A DNA stretch of 19,997 nucleotides from CALNBC01 sp050945915. Lineage in GTDB: Bacteria > Bacillota > Clostridia > Christensenellales > CALWSW01. Below are positions 1 to 6,783 of the stretch, one piece after another. Made by a program: the position numbers and the translations under genes. The notes below the pieces were generated by a model. That model had not been told where the DNA came from and made no database searches. It saw only the letters and a list, made by a program, of their open reading frames with translations. The stretch is from the NCBI GenBank assembly GCA_050945915.1, contig JBMNTV010000036.1, positions 1-19,997 on the forward strand. Direction: 5' to 3'. Each line of letters starts with the position of its first letter. The first letter of the stretch is position 1.

Positions 1-580
1 CGTAAATCTCCAGCATGGCGCGGACGCCGCCCTGCTCGATCTCTTGCTTATTGCCCCAGCGGCGAAAAGCCACGATCAGCTTGCCGAACTGGGTGCCCCA
101 GTCTCCCAGGTGGTTGATGCCGATGGCTTTGTAGCCCAGGAAGCTAAAGATATTGTAAAGCGCGTGGCCGATGACGGTGGAGCTCAAATGCCCGATGTGA
201 AAGGGCTTTGCGATGTTGATCGAGGAATAGTCGATGCAGACTGCGCGGCCTGCGCCCTCGTCCGACGAGCCAAAAGCGGCGCCCATGGAGAGCACCGGGT
301 TCAGGGCTTCCCGGACGAACACCGCCCTGTCGATAAAAAAGTTCAAATAACCGCCTACAACTTCCACCCTGGCCACGAACGCGGGGAACGCCGATTCGTT
401 TTTCAGCATTTCGGCAATGGCAGGGGGAGCCTTGCGAAGCGCCTTGGCCAGCTTGAAACAGGGCAGGGCATAGTCCCCCATTTCGGGGTTCGGCGGGGTT
501 TCCAGCATGGCGGAAAGTTCGCTTGCCGGGAGATTGGCCGAAGCGGCGAGCGCAGCGGCGAGTTCAGTCCGAAAATCCAT
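1..580 (-). CDS. argS: Arginine--tRNA ligase, N-terminal part (runs off window)
   Basis: Class I aminoacyl-tRNA synthetase that charges tRNA-Arg with arginine in the cytoplasm. The visible 193 residues start MDFRTELAAAL and contain the arginyl-specific N-terminal (Add1-like) region, followed by the catalytic-core signature SSINIAKPFHIGHLSS, which includes the HIGH ATP-binding motif, and then the conserved stretch INHLGDWGTQFGKL. These are diagnostic of ArgS. The ATG at 578-580 is preceded by GAGGTG at a normal distance. The rest of the gene, including the KMSKS loop and anticodon-binding domain, lies before position 1. An extended -10 promoter lies directly upstream, so the gene appears to be transcribed independently of the pilus operon behind it. 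Identity is secure; only completeness is unknown. Confidence 0.96.
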   Translation of the reverse strand, partial: MDFRTELAAALAASANLPASELSAMLETPPNPEMGDYALPCFKLAKALRKAPPAIAEMLKNESAFPAFVARVEVVGGYLNFFIDRAVFVREALNPVLSMGAAFGSSDEGAGRAVCIDYSSINIAKPFHIGHLSSTVIGHALYNIFSFLGYKAIGINHLGDWGTQFGKLIVAFRRWGNKQEIEQGGVRAMLEIY

Positions 581-620
581 CAAAACACCTCAAAACAATA
601 TTCAAAATTGATAATAAAAT

Positions 621-649
621 AGTATACCATTTTAACCGGGTACTGAAAA
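621..649 (-). promoter_or_regulatory. argS promoter, extended -10
   Basis: Read on the minus strand: a -35-like TTTTCA (644-649), a 17-bp spacer, and TATACT (621-626) preceded by TGG, which makes an extended -10 element. It lies about 40 bases before the argS start. The -35 partly abuts the terminator hairpin of the upstream lipid kinase gene, so termination and re-initiation are packed into about 60 bases. Confidence 0.6.
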
Positions 650-682
650 GCCCGCAAGCCCCGGGATTTGGGGCCTTGCGGG
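644..682 (-). terminator. Terminator after the pilus/lipid kinase operon
   Basis: Inverted repeat with arms CCCGCAAG-CCCC and GGGG-CCTTGCGGG (651-682; one bulged base, loop about 7). On the minus strand it is followed by CTTTTCAG, a modest U-tract. It lies about 70 bases beyond the lipid kinase stop. On the plus strand it is followed by TATTTT, but no plus-strand gene ends here. Confidence 0.6.
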
Positions 683-721
683 TATTTTGCCCGGATCGCG
701 GCGCTTTTTACGGCCGTTCTT

Positions 722-749
722 CCCGTTCGGCGGAATCAGGACGAACGGG
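722..749 (-). other. Hairpin just after the lipid kinase stop codon
   Basis: Perfect 8-bp inverted repeat CCCGTTCG (722-729) / CGAACGGG (742-749) with a 12-base loop, starting 2 bases after the kinase stop. There is no T-run on either side, so it is not a classical intrinsic terminator. It could stabilise the 3' end of the transcript. Confidence 0.45.
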
Positions 750-751
750 GG

Positions 752-1636
752 TCACAGCCCCGCAATGATGCGCAGCGCGGCGGGGATGACTTCCATCGAA
801 ATGCTGTATCTGTCGTCAAACAGCGTTCCGTCCAGATTGAGGGTCAGGGGGGAATCGCTCTGGATGGTGATGGAGCGGGCACGCAGGGTGTGGATCTCGC
901 TCCTGTTTGCCTTTTTATAGGTCCCGCGAATGACTTTTGGCAAAAGGGAGAAGTAATCCTGCGGAACCCGGACGGAATCGATGATGCAGATGTCCAAGAG
1001 TCCGTCCGCCGGGTCGGAGTCGGGCAGCACCCGCATGCCGCCGCCGTAATGAGTGCCGTTGCCCGCGGCCACGAGGAAGCGCGGCCCGGAAAAAGACAGT
1101 TCGCCGTCGATGCACACCCGAATGTCCGGCGAGGAATAGCGCGGAACGGTATACAAAACGGCGAGCAGATAGCTCAGCCCTCCGAATCGGGCGTAGCGCT
1201 TGGAATGGCGGACGACTTCGCTGTCAAACCCGACGGTGGAGATGTTCAGTCCCACGAACTCGTCCACCTGCATGCAGTCCACGGTGCGGACATTGCCGGA
1301 AAGCAGGGTCTTTGCCGCCTTGGTTGCGTCCTTTGGAATGTTCAGGCATCGGCGGTAGTCGTTGCCCGTTCCGCCCGGGATGATGCCCATCACCGCTCGG
1401 GAATGGATGAGCCCCTGGGCGACTTCGCAGACCGTGCCGTCCCCGCCGACGGAAACAACAAGGTCAAAACCCTGTTGCGCCGCATCCCTGGCAAGCTCCA
1501 CGGCGTGGCCGGGGCAGAGGCTTTCAAACACTTCGTAAGTTTTGCCCGCAGCGTCAAAAACTGCCCGGGCCTTTGCAAGTGCCGGCTTGGACCGGCCTTT
1601 TCCGGCGACCGGGTTCAAAATAAAACAGGTGTTCAT
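752..1636 (-). CDS. Diacylglycerol kinase family lipid kinase (YegS/DgkB-like)
   Basis: ATP-dependent lipid kinase of the DAGK catalytic family, 294 residues, the normal length for soluble bacterial DgkB/YegS-type enzymes. Visible motifs are NPVAGKG at 8-14, the nucleotide-binding GGDGT at 64-68, and GIIPGGTGND at 84-93; a beta-rich C-terminal half follows. Known family members phosphorylate diacylglycerol or related lipids at the inner membrane face, and in Gram-positives this recycles diacylglycerol released during lipoteichoic acid synthesis. The exact substrate cannot be read from sequence. ATG at 1634-1636 is preceded by GGAG. The gene follows the PilT-type ATPase by 95 bases on the same strand with no clear terminator or promoter between, so it is probably the last gene of that transcript. 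A functional link to pili is not evident. Confidence 0.88.
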   Translation of the reverse strand: MNTCFILNPVAGKGRSKPALAKARAVFDAAGKTYEVFESLCPGHAVELARDAAQQGFDLVVSVGGDGTVCEVAQGLIHSRAVMGIIPGGTGNDYRRCLNIPKDATKAAKTLLSGNVRTVDCMQVDEFVGLNISTVGFDSEVVRHSKRYARFGGLSYLLAVLYTVPRYSSPDIRVCIDGELSFSGPRFLVAAGNGTHYGGGMRVLPDSDPADGLLDICIIDSVRVPQDYFSLLPKVIRGTYKKANRSEIHTLRARSITIQSDSPLTLNLDGTLFDDRYSISMEVIPAALRIIAGL

Positions 1637-1731
1637 TGCAGTGCTCCAAAATAAAATGCTGCGGGCGAGCCTTCAAAAAAGTTAAAAAGCCGGTTCGCCA
1701 GCGTTCTTTCAGGATACATTTTTAATCGCGC

Positions 1732-2814
1732 TCATCGCGGCAGCCTTGCGCGCATCCCGTCCGGATCCATGGCGTACTCCACCGCGGTTTCGGCGGTGAT
1801 CTGCCCGGATTTGCACAGCGAAACAAGACTTGCGTCCATGGTGACCATGCCGTGGGCCGCGCCGGTGGCGATGACGTTGTGGATCTGGTGCACTTTGTTT
1901 TCCCGGATCATGGAACGGATGGCGGGGGTGGCCACCATGATTTCGAAGGCGGGGATCAGCCCGCCGTCCACAGCGGGAACGAGCTGCTGGCTGATGACCG
2001 CCTGCAACACCATGGCGAGCTGAACCCGGATCTGCTGCTGTCGGCTGTCCGGAAAGATGTCGATGATCCGGTCAATGCTCTTTGCGGCGCCGGTGGTGTG
2101 CAGGGTGGACAGGATGAGCTGCCCGGTTTCCGCGGCGGTCATGGCGATGGAGATGGTCTCAAGATCCCGCATTTCCCCCACCAGGATGACATTGGGCGAC
2201 TGGCGCAACGCATACCTTAAGGCCTTTTCGAAGCTCTCCGTGTCGTGGGAAACTTCCCGCTGGCTGATGACGCAGCGGTCGTTCCGGTACAGGAACTCGA
2301 TGGGGTCCTCGATGGTGATGATGTGGTAAGGGTAAGTGTGGTTCATCCTGTCGATCAAACAGGATAACGTGGTGGACTTGCCGCTGCCCGCCGGACCGGT
2401 GACCAGCACCAGACCCTTTTGCAAAGAGGCAAACTCCATCACCGATTCGGGAATGTTCAACACGGCGGGGTCCGGAAGGTTGAAGGCGACGGCGCGGATC
2501 ACGGTGGCGTAGGAGTGGCGCTGCATATACGCAGAAACCCGGAATCGCCCCACGCCGGGCAGGGAAAAGGAAAAATCGTCGTCCCCGGTGGCGCGGTACT
2601 GTTCTGCGGACTTTGCGCCGGAAAGCTCGTACAGGCCAAAGACCAGCGCCTCCGTCTCCTCCGGGGTGAGGCGCTTTTCGCTCTGGGGGATGATGGCGCC
2701 GGAGATCTTGAAAGCCACAGGAAAGCCCGCGATCAGGAAAATATCCGAAACGCCGAGGTCCACCGCCTGTTTCAGCAGTTGCACCAGCATCGTTTTGGTT
2801 TCCGTCGCGGTCAT
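1732..2814 (-). CDS. pilT: PilT-type type IV pilus ATPase
   Basis: Hexameric secretion-superfamily ATPase, 360 residues. Motifs in order: Walker A GPAGSGKST (140-148), Asp box ITIEDPIEF (166-174), Walker B LVGEMRD (211-217, E214), His box STLHTTGAAKSIDR (236-249), and AIRSMIREN (298-306). The last matches the AIRNLIRE motif typical of PilT retraction ATPases. The short N-terminal region and the absence of a zinc tetracysteine module argue against a PilB/GspE extension ATPase. Known PilT proteins power pilus disassembly and twitching at the cytoplasmic face by acting on PilC. ATG at 2812-2814 follows AGGAGG. It is the last pilus gene in the operon, 21 bases after the preceding small gene. No PilB lies in the window, so whether this ATPase works alone is open. 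Confidence 0.93.
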   Translation of the reverse strand: MTATETKTMLVQLLKQAVDLGVSDIFLIAGFPVAFKISGAIIPQSEKRLTPEETEALVFGLYELSGAKSAEQYRATGDDDFSFSLPGVGRFRVSAYMQRHSYATVIRAVAFNLPDPAVLNIPESVMEFASLQKGLVLVTGPAGSGKSTTLSCLIDRMNHTYPYHIITIEDPIEFLYRNDRCVISQREVSHDTESFEKALRYALRQSPNVILVGEMRDLETISIAMTAAETGQLILSTLHTTGAAKSIDRIIDIFPDSRQQQIRVQLAMVLQAVISQQLVPAVDGGLIPAFEIMVATPAIRSMIRENKVHQIHNVIATGAAHGMVTMDASLVSLCKSGQITAETAVEYAMDPDGMRARLPR

Positions 2815-2835
2815 GGCCGCCTCCTTTTTTTGCAG

Positions 2836-3324
2836 TTAATTGCCGCTCCAGACGTTGAAGGAATCGTCGAAAAAGGTCTGTTCCGCAGAAAAAACCTTTT
2901 TCCAGGAAAGTATATCATAACTTCCGTCAAGATACACCACCACCGAACAGCAAAGCATGGAATTTTCCCCGCAGGGAACGCTGTATTCCGCAAAAAACGC
3001 GGGAAAACCGCCGCTTGCAGCGGTTTGCGAAGCCGGCAGCGTCACAGTTACCCCGTCTTGGGCGGGGATTGCCCCGCTTTTTTGGAACTCGTCCAACAGT
3101 TCTGCAAGGATCGCCGAAGCGTCCGCGTCCGCGCGGTAATACCGGGCGGTCTCCTGAACGGTACGGCTGGCAAGGGTGAATTCGTTCCTGGCGGCGATCA
3201 GGGAAAGCACGCTCAGAACAGTCAGGCAAAGGCAGACCAGCACCACCAGCACCGAGGGCGCGCCCACCGTCACCAAGGCGGGGCCGCGCTTGCTTTTTTG
3301 AGCGCTTTTGAGCCAAGGGGTCAT
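2836..3324 (-). CDS. Small membrane-anchored pilus-cluster protein, prepilin-like without Glu5
   Basis: 162 residues, family not recognised by name. A basic N-terminus (KSAQKSKRG) is followed by one long hydrophobic segment at about 17-42 and an extracytoplasmic region of about 115 residues. The arrangement RG-PALVT plus hydrophobic stretch resembles a class III (prepilin) signal, but position +5 is Thr rather than Glu. It could be a GspK-like minor pilin, which naturally lacks Glu5, or a TadE-like pseudopilin. The ATG at 3322-3324 overlaps the stop of the preceding gene (ATGA), with GGAGG 9 bases upstream, so it is translationally coupled. Its place between a prepilin-like gene and pilT supports a role in pilus assembly; the function is inferred from context only. 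Confidence 0.75.
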   Translation of the reverse strand: MTPWLKSAQKSKRGPALVTVGAPSVLVVLVCLCLTVLSVLSLIAARNEFTLASRTVQETARYYRADADASAILAELLDEFQKSGAIPAQDGVTVTLPASQTAASGGFPAFFAEYSVPCGENSMLCCSVVVYLDGSYDILSWKKVFSAEQTFFDDSFNVWSGN

Positions 3325-3746
3325 CGGGGGTCACCTCCGTCCACCCAGGCCGCCACCAGGGAAACAAGCCCGTTTCCGCCTTCGTCCGTCAAGTCGATAG
3401 AATAGGAAGAAAGGGAACCGTTGACGCTTTTTTGCACGGTGAGCAGAAAGCCCGTTTCCGCCTTTTCGCCCTGGCAGAGAACGCCGCGGGCGACAAAGCC
3501 TGCCTCCGTCCGCTCTGCGCCAAAGGCCTGGCAAAAGCCCGCCTCATCTCCGGCGCGGAGGTAATCCGCCGCGGTGGTGGCTGCCAGCACCGCGGAAGAA
3601 AGGACCGAAGCGTCGTCGCTCTTTTGCCTTGCGGCGGCGGACAGGGTGAGGATGGCGCCCGCCGCCAGAGCAAAGACCAGTATGGCGATGCAAAGCTCCA
3701 GCAAAAAGGGCCCCGCCTCCAAATGCCTTCCCCTGCCGCCGGTCAT
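3321..3746 (-). CDS. Prepilin-like protein (class III signal with Glu5)
   Basis: 141 residues. The N-terminus runs MTGGRGRHLEAG and then PFLLE, followed by a hydrophobic helix (about residues 13-34). This gives the prepilin peptidase site G|PFLLE with glutamate at +5, the only clear one among the four small proteins of this operon. The rest is a periplasm- or surface-type domain of about 105 residues. A longer reading in this frame exists, but the ATG at 3744-3746 has GGGAGG 6 bases upstream and overlaps the stop of the preceding gene (ATGA), so this start is preferred. Likely a minor pilin or pseudopilin; the short C-terminal domain does not identify a subfamily. Confidence 0.8.
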   Translation of the reverse strand: MTGGRGRHLEAGPFLLELCIAILVFALAAGAILTLSAAARQKSDDASVLSSAVLAATTAADYLRAGDEAGFCQAFGAERTEAGFVARGVLCQGEKAETGFLLTVQKSVNGSLSSYSIDLTDEGGNGLVSLVAAWVDGGDPR

Positions 3747-4234
3747 GCCGCGCCTCCCGTGCTGGAACGGAACATCGTGCGGCAAAAACGGGTTTCGCCG
3801 GTGGGGGCTGTGGCGGTTATGCTGAGAGCGCCGCCGTCCAGAGCGAAGGAAACACGCTCCACCTCCACCAACGGAATACCCGCGCTGGGGTCGAAGGGGA
3901 AGTGCTCGTCGGTAAACAGCTCGCAAAGCTGGCCGTCATGCACATAGATATAGGTGTGATACACCGACCTCTCGATGATTTCGGACAGGACCAGAACGTC
4001 CATCCCGCCGATCTGTTCAACAGAAAGGAATCCGGTGGAGTCCAGAGCGCGGATTTTGCCGGAAACATAGGTGATGCTGGCGCGCAGAGCATAGTTCGCG
4101 TCGGAACTGCCGCTGATGGAGCGGTACATGCGCACGCCATATGCTGCGGTCAACAGGGCAAAAAGGGCAAACAGCAAAAGCAAAAGCAGCATCAGCACCC
4201 GGGCGAGCCCCCGGCCGCGTTCAGCGTTCAACAT
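3743..4234 (-). CDS. Pilus-cluster membrane protein, DUF4860-like
   Basis: 163 residues from the chosen start. A leucine-rich transmembrane segment lies near residues 10-34 after the basic stretch AERGRGLAR, followed by about 125 residues of extracytoplasmic domain (ending FRSSTGGAA). From memory, the size, architecture and position beside PilC/PilT resemble the DUF4860 proteins of clostridial pilus loci; this was not searched. There is no Glu5 after the G in RGRG-LARVL, so it is not a canonical prepilin. The start at 4232-4234 is preferred over one 18 bases earlier because GGGGAGGTG lies 3 bases before it. Its start overlaps the end of the preceding gene by 14 bases and its stop overlaps the next start, which indicates tight translational coupling. 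Confidence 0.75.
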   Translation of the reverse strand: MLNAERGRGLARVLMLLLLLLFALFALLTAAYGVRMYRSISGSSDANYALRASITYVSGKIRALDSTGFLSVEQIGGMDVLVLSEIIERSVYHTYIYVHDGQLCELFTDEHFPFDPSAGIPLVEVERVSFALDGGALSITATAPTGETRFCRTMFRSSTGGAA

Positions 4235-4538
4235 CCGCACCTCCCCGCACAAAGACGAACACGTCCGGCAACAGATTCTGGGAAAAAGCGTCGTAAGAGA
4301 CGAGGTAACGCCTCTCGTCGTAACGCAGGCCGTAATGCTTCTTCAGATAATTCAAGTTTTCGGGGTATGCGCCCTCGATGGCGTAGCAGTTCACCGCCGC
4401 GCGCAATACCGCCTGGCGGATCGTGTCAGCGCCCCGTTCATCCGCGGTTTGGGAGACGCTCGCAGCACCGTAAAGCAGCGCGAACACCAGCGCAGCGACG
4501 AGCAAGACCCTTGCCGGCAGGGAAACACCTTTTTTCAT
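4221..4538 (-). CDS. Small membrane-anchored protein of the pilus operon
   Basis: 105 residues, no family recognised. Short basic N-terminus (MKKGVSLPAR), one hydrophobic segment at about 11-28, then a soluble part containing AIEGAYPENLNYLKKHYGL. That part recalls the C-terminal segment of GspG-like pseudopilins, where small proteins carry a Y/G-x-YP-x-x-L pattern, but position +5 after the glycine is Ala, so the prepilin signature is incomplete. The ATG at 4536-4538 has GAGGAG 7 bases upstream and lies 11 bases after the pilC stop; a TTG 15 bases further up is a worse start because it overlaps pilC. Most likely an accessory or minor pilin-like subunit that depends on PilC. Confidence 0.75.
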   Translation of the reverse strand: MKKGVSLPARVLLVAALVFALLYGAASVSQTADERGADTIRQAVLRAAVNCYAIEGAYPENLNYLKKHYGLRYDERRYLVSYDAFSQNLLPDVFVFVRGGADVER

Positions 4539-4549
4539 CGCAGTTCTCC

Positions 4550-5578
4550 TCAAAAGGCGGAAAGGATCTCCAGTAAGGGCAGCATCACGGAAAGCAGAAC
4601 CGTCCCGATGATCGCGGAAAGCACGGCGACGATGGTGGGCTCCACAGCGCCCAGGATGCTGGACAGCCCTTCCTCGATCTCGGCGTCATACAGGACAGAA
4701 AGCCGGGCCATCACCTCGTCCAGTGTGCCGGACTGCACCCCCAGGCCCACAAGTCGGCCATACATGCCCAAAAACAGCCCGCTTTCCCTTGCGGCGGCAG
4801 AAAAGCCCTCTCCCCGCTCCATGAAGGAGGAAAGCCGGTGGATTTTTTGCACCGCTGCGGGCTGGGAGACAAGATTGGAAAGCAGGGGCACGGCATCGTC
4901 GATGTCGTACCCGCTGGAAAGCAGTAGCGAAAGGGCGTACGCTACCCTTCCGGAGGAAACCCTGTCCGCGATGCGGCGCGCAAAGGGCAGAACCGTCAGC
5001 AGTTGTGTCAGGCGCTCATACCCCGAAGGGGTTCGGGAGGCGAAATAGGCAAACACCCCCAAAAAGGCAAGGAGTCCCGTCAGCGCAAGGCAAACGATCC
5101 CCGCTGTTCGCCCAAAGGTCAGCACCCCGGCGGTCAGCCCGGAAGCGCCGCCCAGCTGGGCGTAAACATCCGAAAAAACCGGCAACACTTTCAGCAAAAG
5201 CACCGCCACCACGCAAAGCATCACCAAAGCCAGCAGCAGGGGGTGAAACAGCGTGTTTTTCAACTGGTGGCGAAGGGCGTGTTCCCGCTGATAATACAGG
5301 GCCAGGGCATCCATGACCTCTTCCAGGCTGCCGGTTCGTTCGCCAATCCCCGCCAGAGAGACCATATACGAAGGAAACGCCCCGGATTCTTTAAGGGCGC
5401 TTTCCAAGGTGCCGCCCTGGGACAATTCTTCGGCGATGAAGCGAAGGTCCCTGTCCTGATTCTCTTCCGCAGTGGCCATCAGACCTTCCGAAAGAAGCAT
5501 GCCAGAGCGCAGCACGAGGGCGCACTGGGTGCAAAAAAGGGCCAGCTCTTGCGCGGATTTCTGGTTGCGTCTGCTCAT
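4550..5578 (-). CDS. pilC: PilC/GspF-type pilus platform protein
   Basis: Polytopic inner-membrane platform of type IV pilus/type II secretion machines, 342 residues. It shows two T2SSF repeats: one at about 12-135 (with LRSGMLLSEGL, GGTLESAL and IGERTGSLEEVM) and one at about 210-338 (LLSSGYDIDDAVPLL, VGLGVQSGTLDEVM). Three membrane stretches are visible, near 110-130, 150-175 and the C-terminal 308-338. It is somewhat shorter than PilC proteins of Gram-negatives (about 400), mainly at the N-terminus. A longer in-frame reading exists, but ATG 5576-5578 with GGAGG 5 bases upstream starts exactly where homology begins. It is the first gene of the operon. A good terminator lies just upstream (5632-5659), so it needs its own promoter in 5579-5631; I see no convincing one. 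Confidence 0.92.
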   Translation of the reverse strand: MSRRNQKSAQELALFCTQCALVLRSGMLLSEGLMATAEENQDRDLRFIAEELSQGGTLESALKESGAFPSYMVSLAGIGERTGSLEEVMDALALYYQREHALRHQLKNTLFHPLLLALVMLCVVAVLLLKVLPVFSDVYAQLGGASGLTAGVLTFGRTAGIVCLALTGLLAFLGVFAYFASRTPSGYERLTQLLTVLPFARRIADRVSSGRVAYALSLLLSSGYDIDDAVPLLSNLVSQPAAVQKIHRLSSFMERGEGFSAAARESGLFLGMYGRLVGLGVQSGTLDEVMARLSVLYDAEIEEGLSSILGAVEPTIVAVLSAIIGTVLLSVMLPLLEILSAF

Positions 5579-5631
5579 CGTAACCTCCGTTCGGCGACGA
5601 TTTTTGGCCAAAGAAGGGGGAAATCCTGTCC

Positions 5632-5659
5632 AAAAAAGGCGGCGCAACGCTGCGCAGCC
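5632..5659 (-). terminator. Terminator after the transglutaminase gene
   Basis: Minus-strand hairpin GGC-T-GCGCA / TGCGC-C-GCC (5638-5659, one mismatch, 4-base loop) followed directly by TTTTTT (5632-5637). It lies 22 bases after the transglutaminase stop and separates that gene from the pilus operon. Confidence 0.8.
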
Positions 5660-5681
5660 TGTTGGCGCGGGGGATGTTGGG

Positions 5682-6554
5682 TTAGTAGTAATACTTGGTG
5701 GAGTAGTTGCTGCCGTCGCCGATAAATCTGTTGATTTTTGAGCTGTTGTTGGCGGCGGACGCAAAGGTCGGGTCCATCAGCTTCCATTCTTCGCCGGCGA
5801 AGTGAACCTGTTTGACCACCCAGCCCTTGCCTTCGATATAGACCTCGTTCCAGGCGTGATAGACATTGTCCGGTGCGACATAGCCCATGACCAGCTTCGC
5901 CGGGATGCCCACAGACCGGAGCATGGCTGCCAGCATCGAGGCGTAGTCGTAACAGATGCCTTTTTGTGATTCGTAGATCTCGTCCAATCGGGGAAGGTAA
6001 CCCACCAGCTTGCCGGCAATGGCGTCCTTGGCCTTGTCGTAATCGTATTCGTAGTTGTCGATCACATAGGCGTAAATGGCATCGATCATCTCGATGTCAG
6101 AGGAAAGGCCCTTGCACAGTTTTTTTGCGACTCGCACGACCTTCGTGGAAGCGGAGTAGTTCACCTTCTGGTTGGGGTGCAAAAAGGGGGCTTTGTCGCT
6201 GGATAGCTTCACATCCACCGTTTCGGAATAAAGGAGCGAATAGGAGTTGCCGGAAACCTGCTGATAAACGCCCACTTTATACGATCCGTCCCCCAGCTGC
6301 AGGGGGAAGGCTTCGGCCTTGCCGGAACTGTTCAGGTCGTAATTGTAAACATTTCTGCCAAAGGTGATCCGCACCTTGAGCCTTTTGGGCGATTTGCCAA
6401 TGTGGTTGATCAGGATAACGCCGTCGCCAGTCTTGGAAGGATCGACGTTCACCCGGTGGTTCCCCGCCGCAAAAGCGGCGGTGGGCAATATGGCAAACAG
6501 TGCGAGCGCCGAAAGCAAGAGGCAGAGGTGGCGGAAAAAGGCTGTGATTCTCAT
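5682..6554 (-). CDS. Secreted transglutaminase-like cysteine protein
   Basis: 290 residues. Sec signal peptide MRITAFFRHL plus hydrophobic core to about residue 29, with a likely cleavage after AFA. A beta-rich region (about 33-120) follows, then a transglutaminase-like core with Cys201 (KGICYDYAS), His233 (VYHAWNEVYI) and Asp261 (KLMDPTFAS). This is the complete Cys-His-Asp triad of the papain-like transglutaminase/peptidase fold. Bacterial relatives are usually exported proteases or peptide-bond-remodelling enzymes; the substrate is unknown. The protein ends in GSNYSTKYYY. ATG 6552-6554 is chosen because AGGA lies 5 bases upstream and a signal peptide begins there. An upstream ATG at 6611 sits at the predicted transcription start and is unlikely. 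The gene is monocistronic, with its own promoter and terminator. Confidence 0.88.
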   Translation of the reverse strand: MRITAFFRHLCLLLSALALFAILPTAAFAAGNHRVNVDPSKTGDGVILINHIGKSPKRLKVRITFGRNVYNYDLNSSGKAEAFPLQLGDGSYKVGVYQQVSGNSYSLLYSETVDVKLSSDKAPFLHPNQKVNYSASTKVVRVAKKLCKGLSSDIEMIDAIYAYVIDNYEYDYDKAKDAIAGKLVGYLPRLDEIYESQKGICYDYASMLAAMLRSVGIPAKLVMGYVAPDNVYHAWNEVYIEGKGWVVKQVHFAGEEWKLMDPTFASAANNSSKINRFIGDGSNYSTKYYY

Positions 6555-6580
6555 GGCTGTCCTCATGGGTGGTGGGTGCT

Positions 6581-6598
6581 GCCTGACGCTGGTCAGGC
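6581..6598 (-). promoter_or_regulatory. Leader hairpin of the transglutaminase mRNA
   Basis: Perfect 7-bp stem GCCTGAC/GTCAGGC with a 4-base loop, in the 5' untranslated leader between the promoter and the start codon. It has no T-run. It may protect the 5' end or tune translation; this is inference. Confidence 0.45.
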
Positions 6599-6615
6599 CC
6601 TTGTTACTCATATAA

Positions 6616-6643
6616 ATTATAGCATCGCAACTAGGGGATGCAA
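6616..6643 (-). promoter_or_regulatory. Transglutaminase promoter, extended -10
   Basis: Minus strand: consensus TATAAT (6616-6621) preceded by TGC (extended -10), with a -35-like TTGCAT (6638-6643) at 16 bp. The predicted transcription start falls near 6609, giving a leader of about 55 bases. Confidence 0.7.
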
Positions 6644-6737
6644 TGTTTTTGCATACAAAAACTGGATTTTGTGACCTAAAATTCACGATTGCGACGCAAA
6701 TTGGAAGAAAATAGGGGGCGCGGTCGAAAAGGCAGCC

Positions 6738-6764
6738 AAAAAAGAATAGCCCCAAATGTGGGGC
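6738..6764 (-). terminator. Terminator after the two-part unknown gene
   Basis: Minus-strand hairpin GCCCCA-CATT-TGGGGC (6749-6764) followed by TATTCTTTTTT (down to 6738). It lies 19 bases after the stop of the gene at 6784-7272. Confidence 0.75.
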
Positions 6765-6783
6765 GAAAGGAGAAAAACGCGGA

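Noticed and set aside
1660..1700. Possible terminator between pilT and the lipid kinase gene
   Set aside because: The stem GGCGAACC/GGCTCGCC has a mismatch and a long loop, and no T-run follows it; the T-rich tracts lie inside the loop.
6551..6611. Upstream ATG at 6609-6611 as start of the transglutaminase gene
   Set aside because: It lies only a few bases from the -10 box, at the predicted transcription start, and has no ribosome binding site; the signal peptide begins naturally at 6554.
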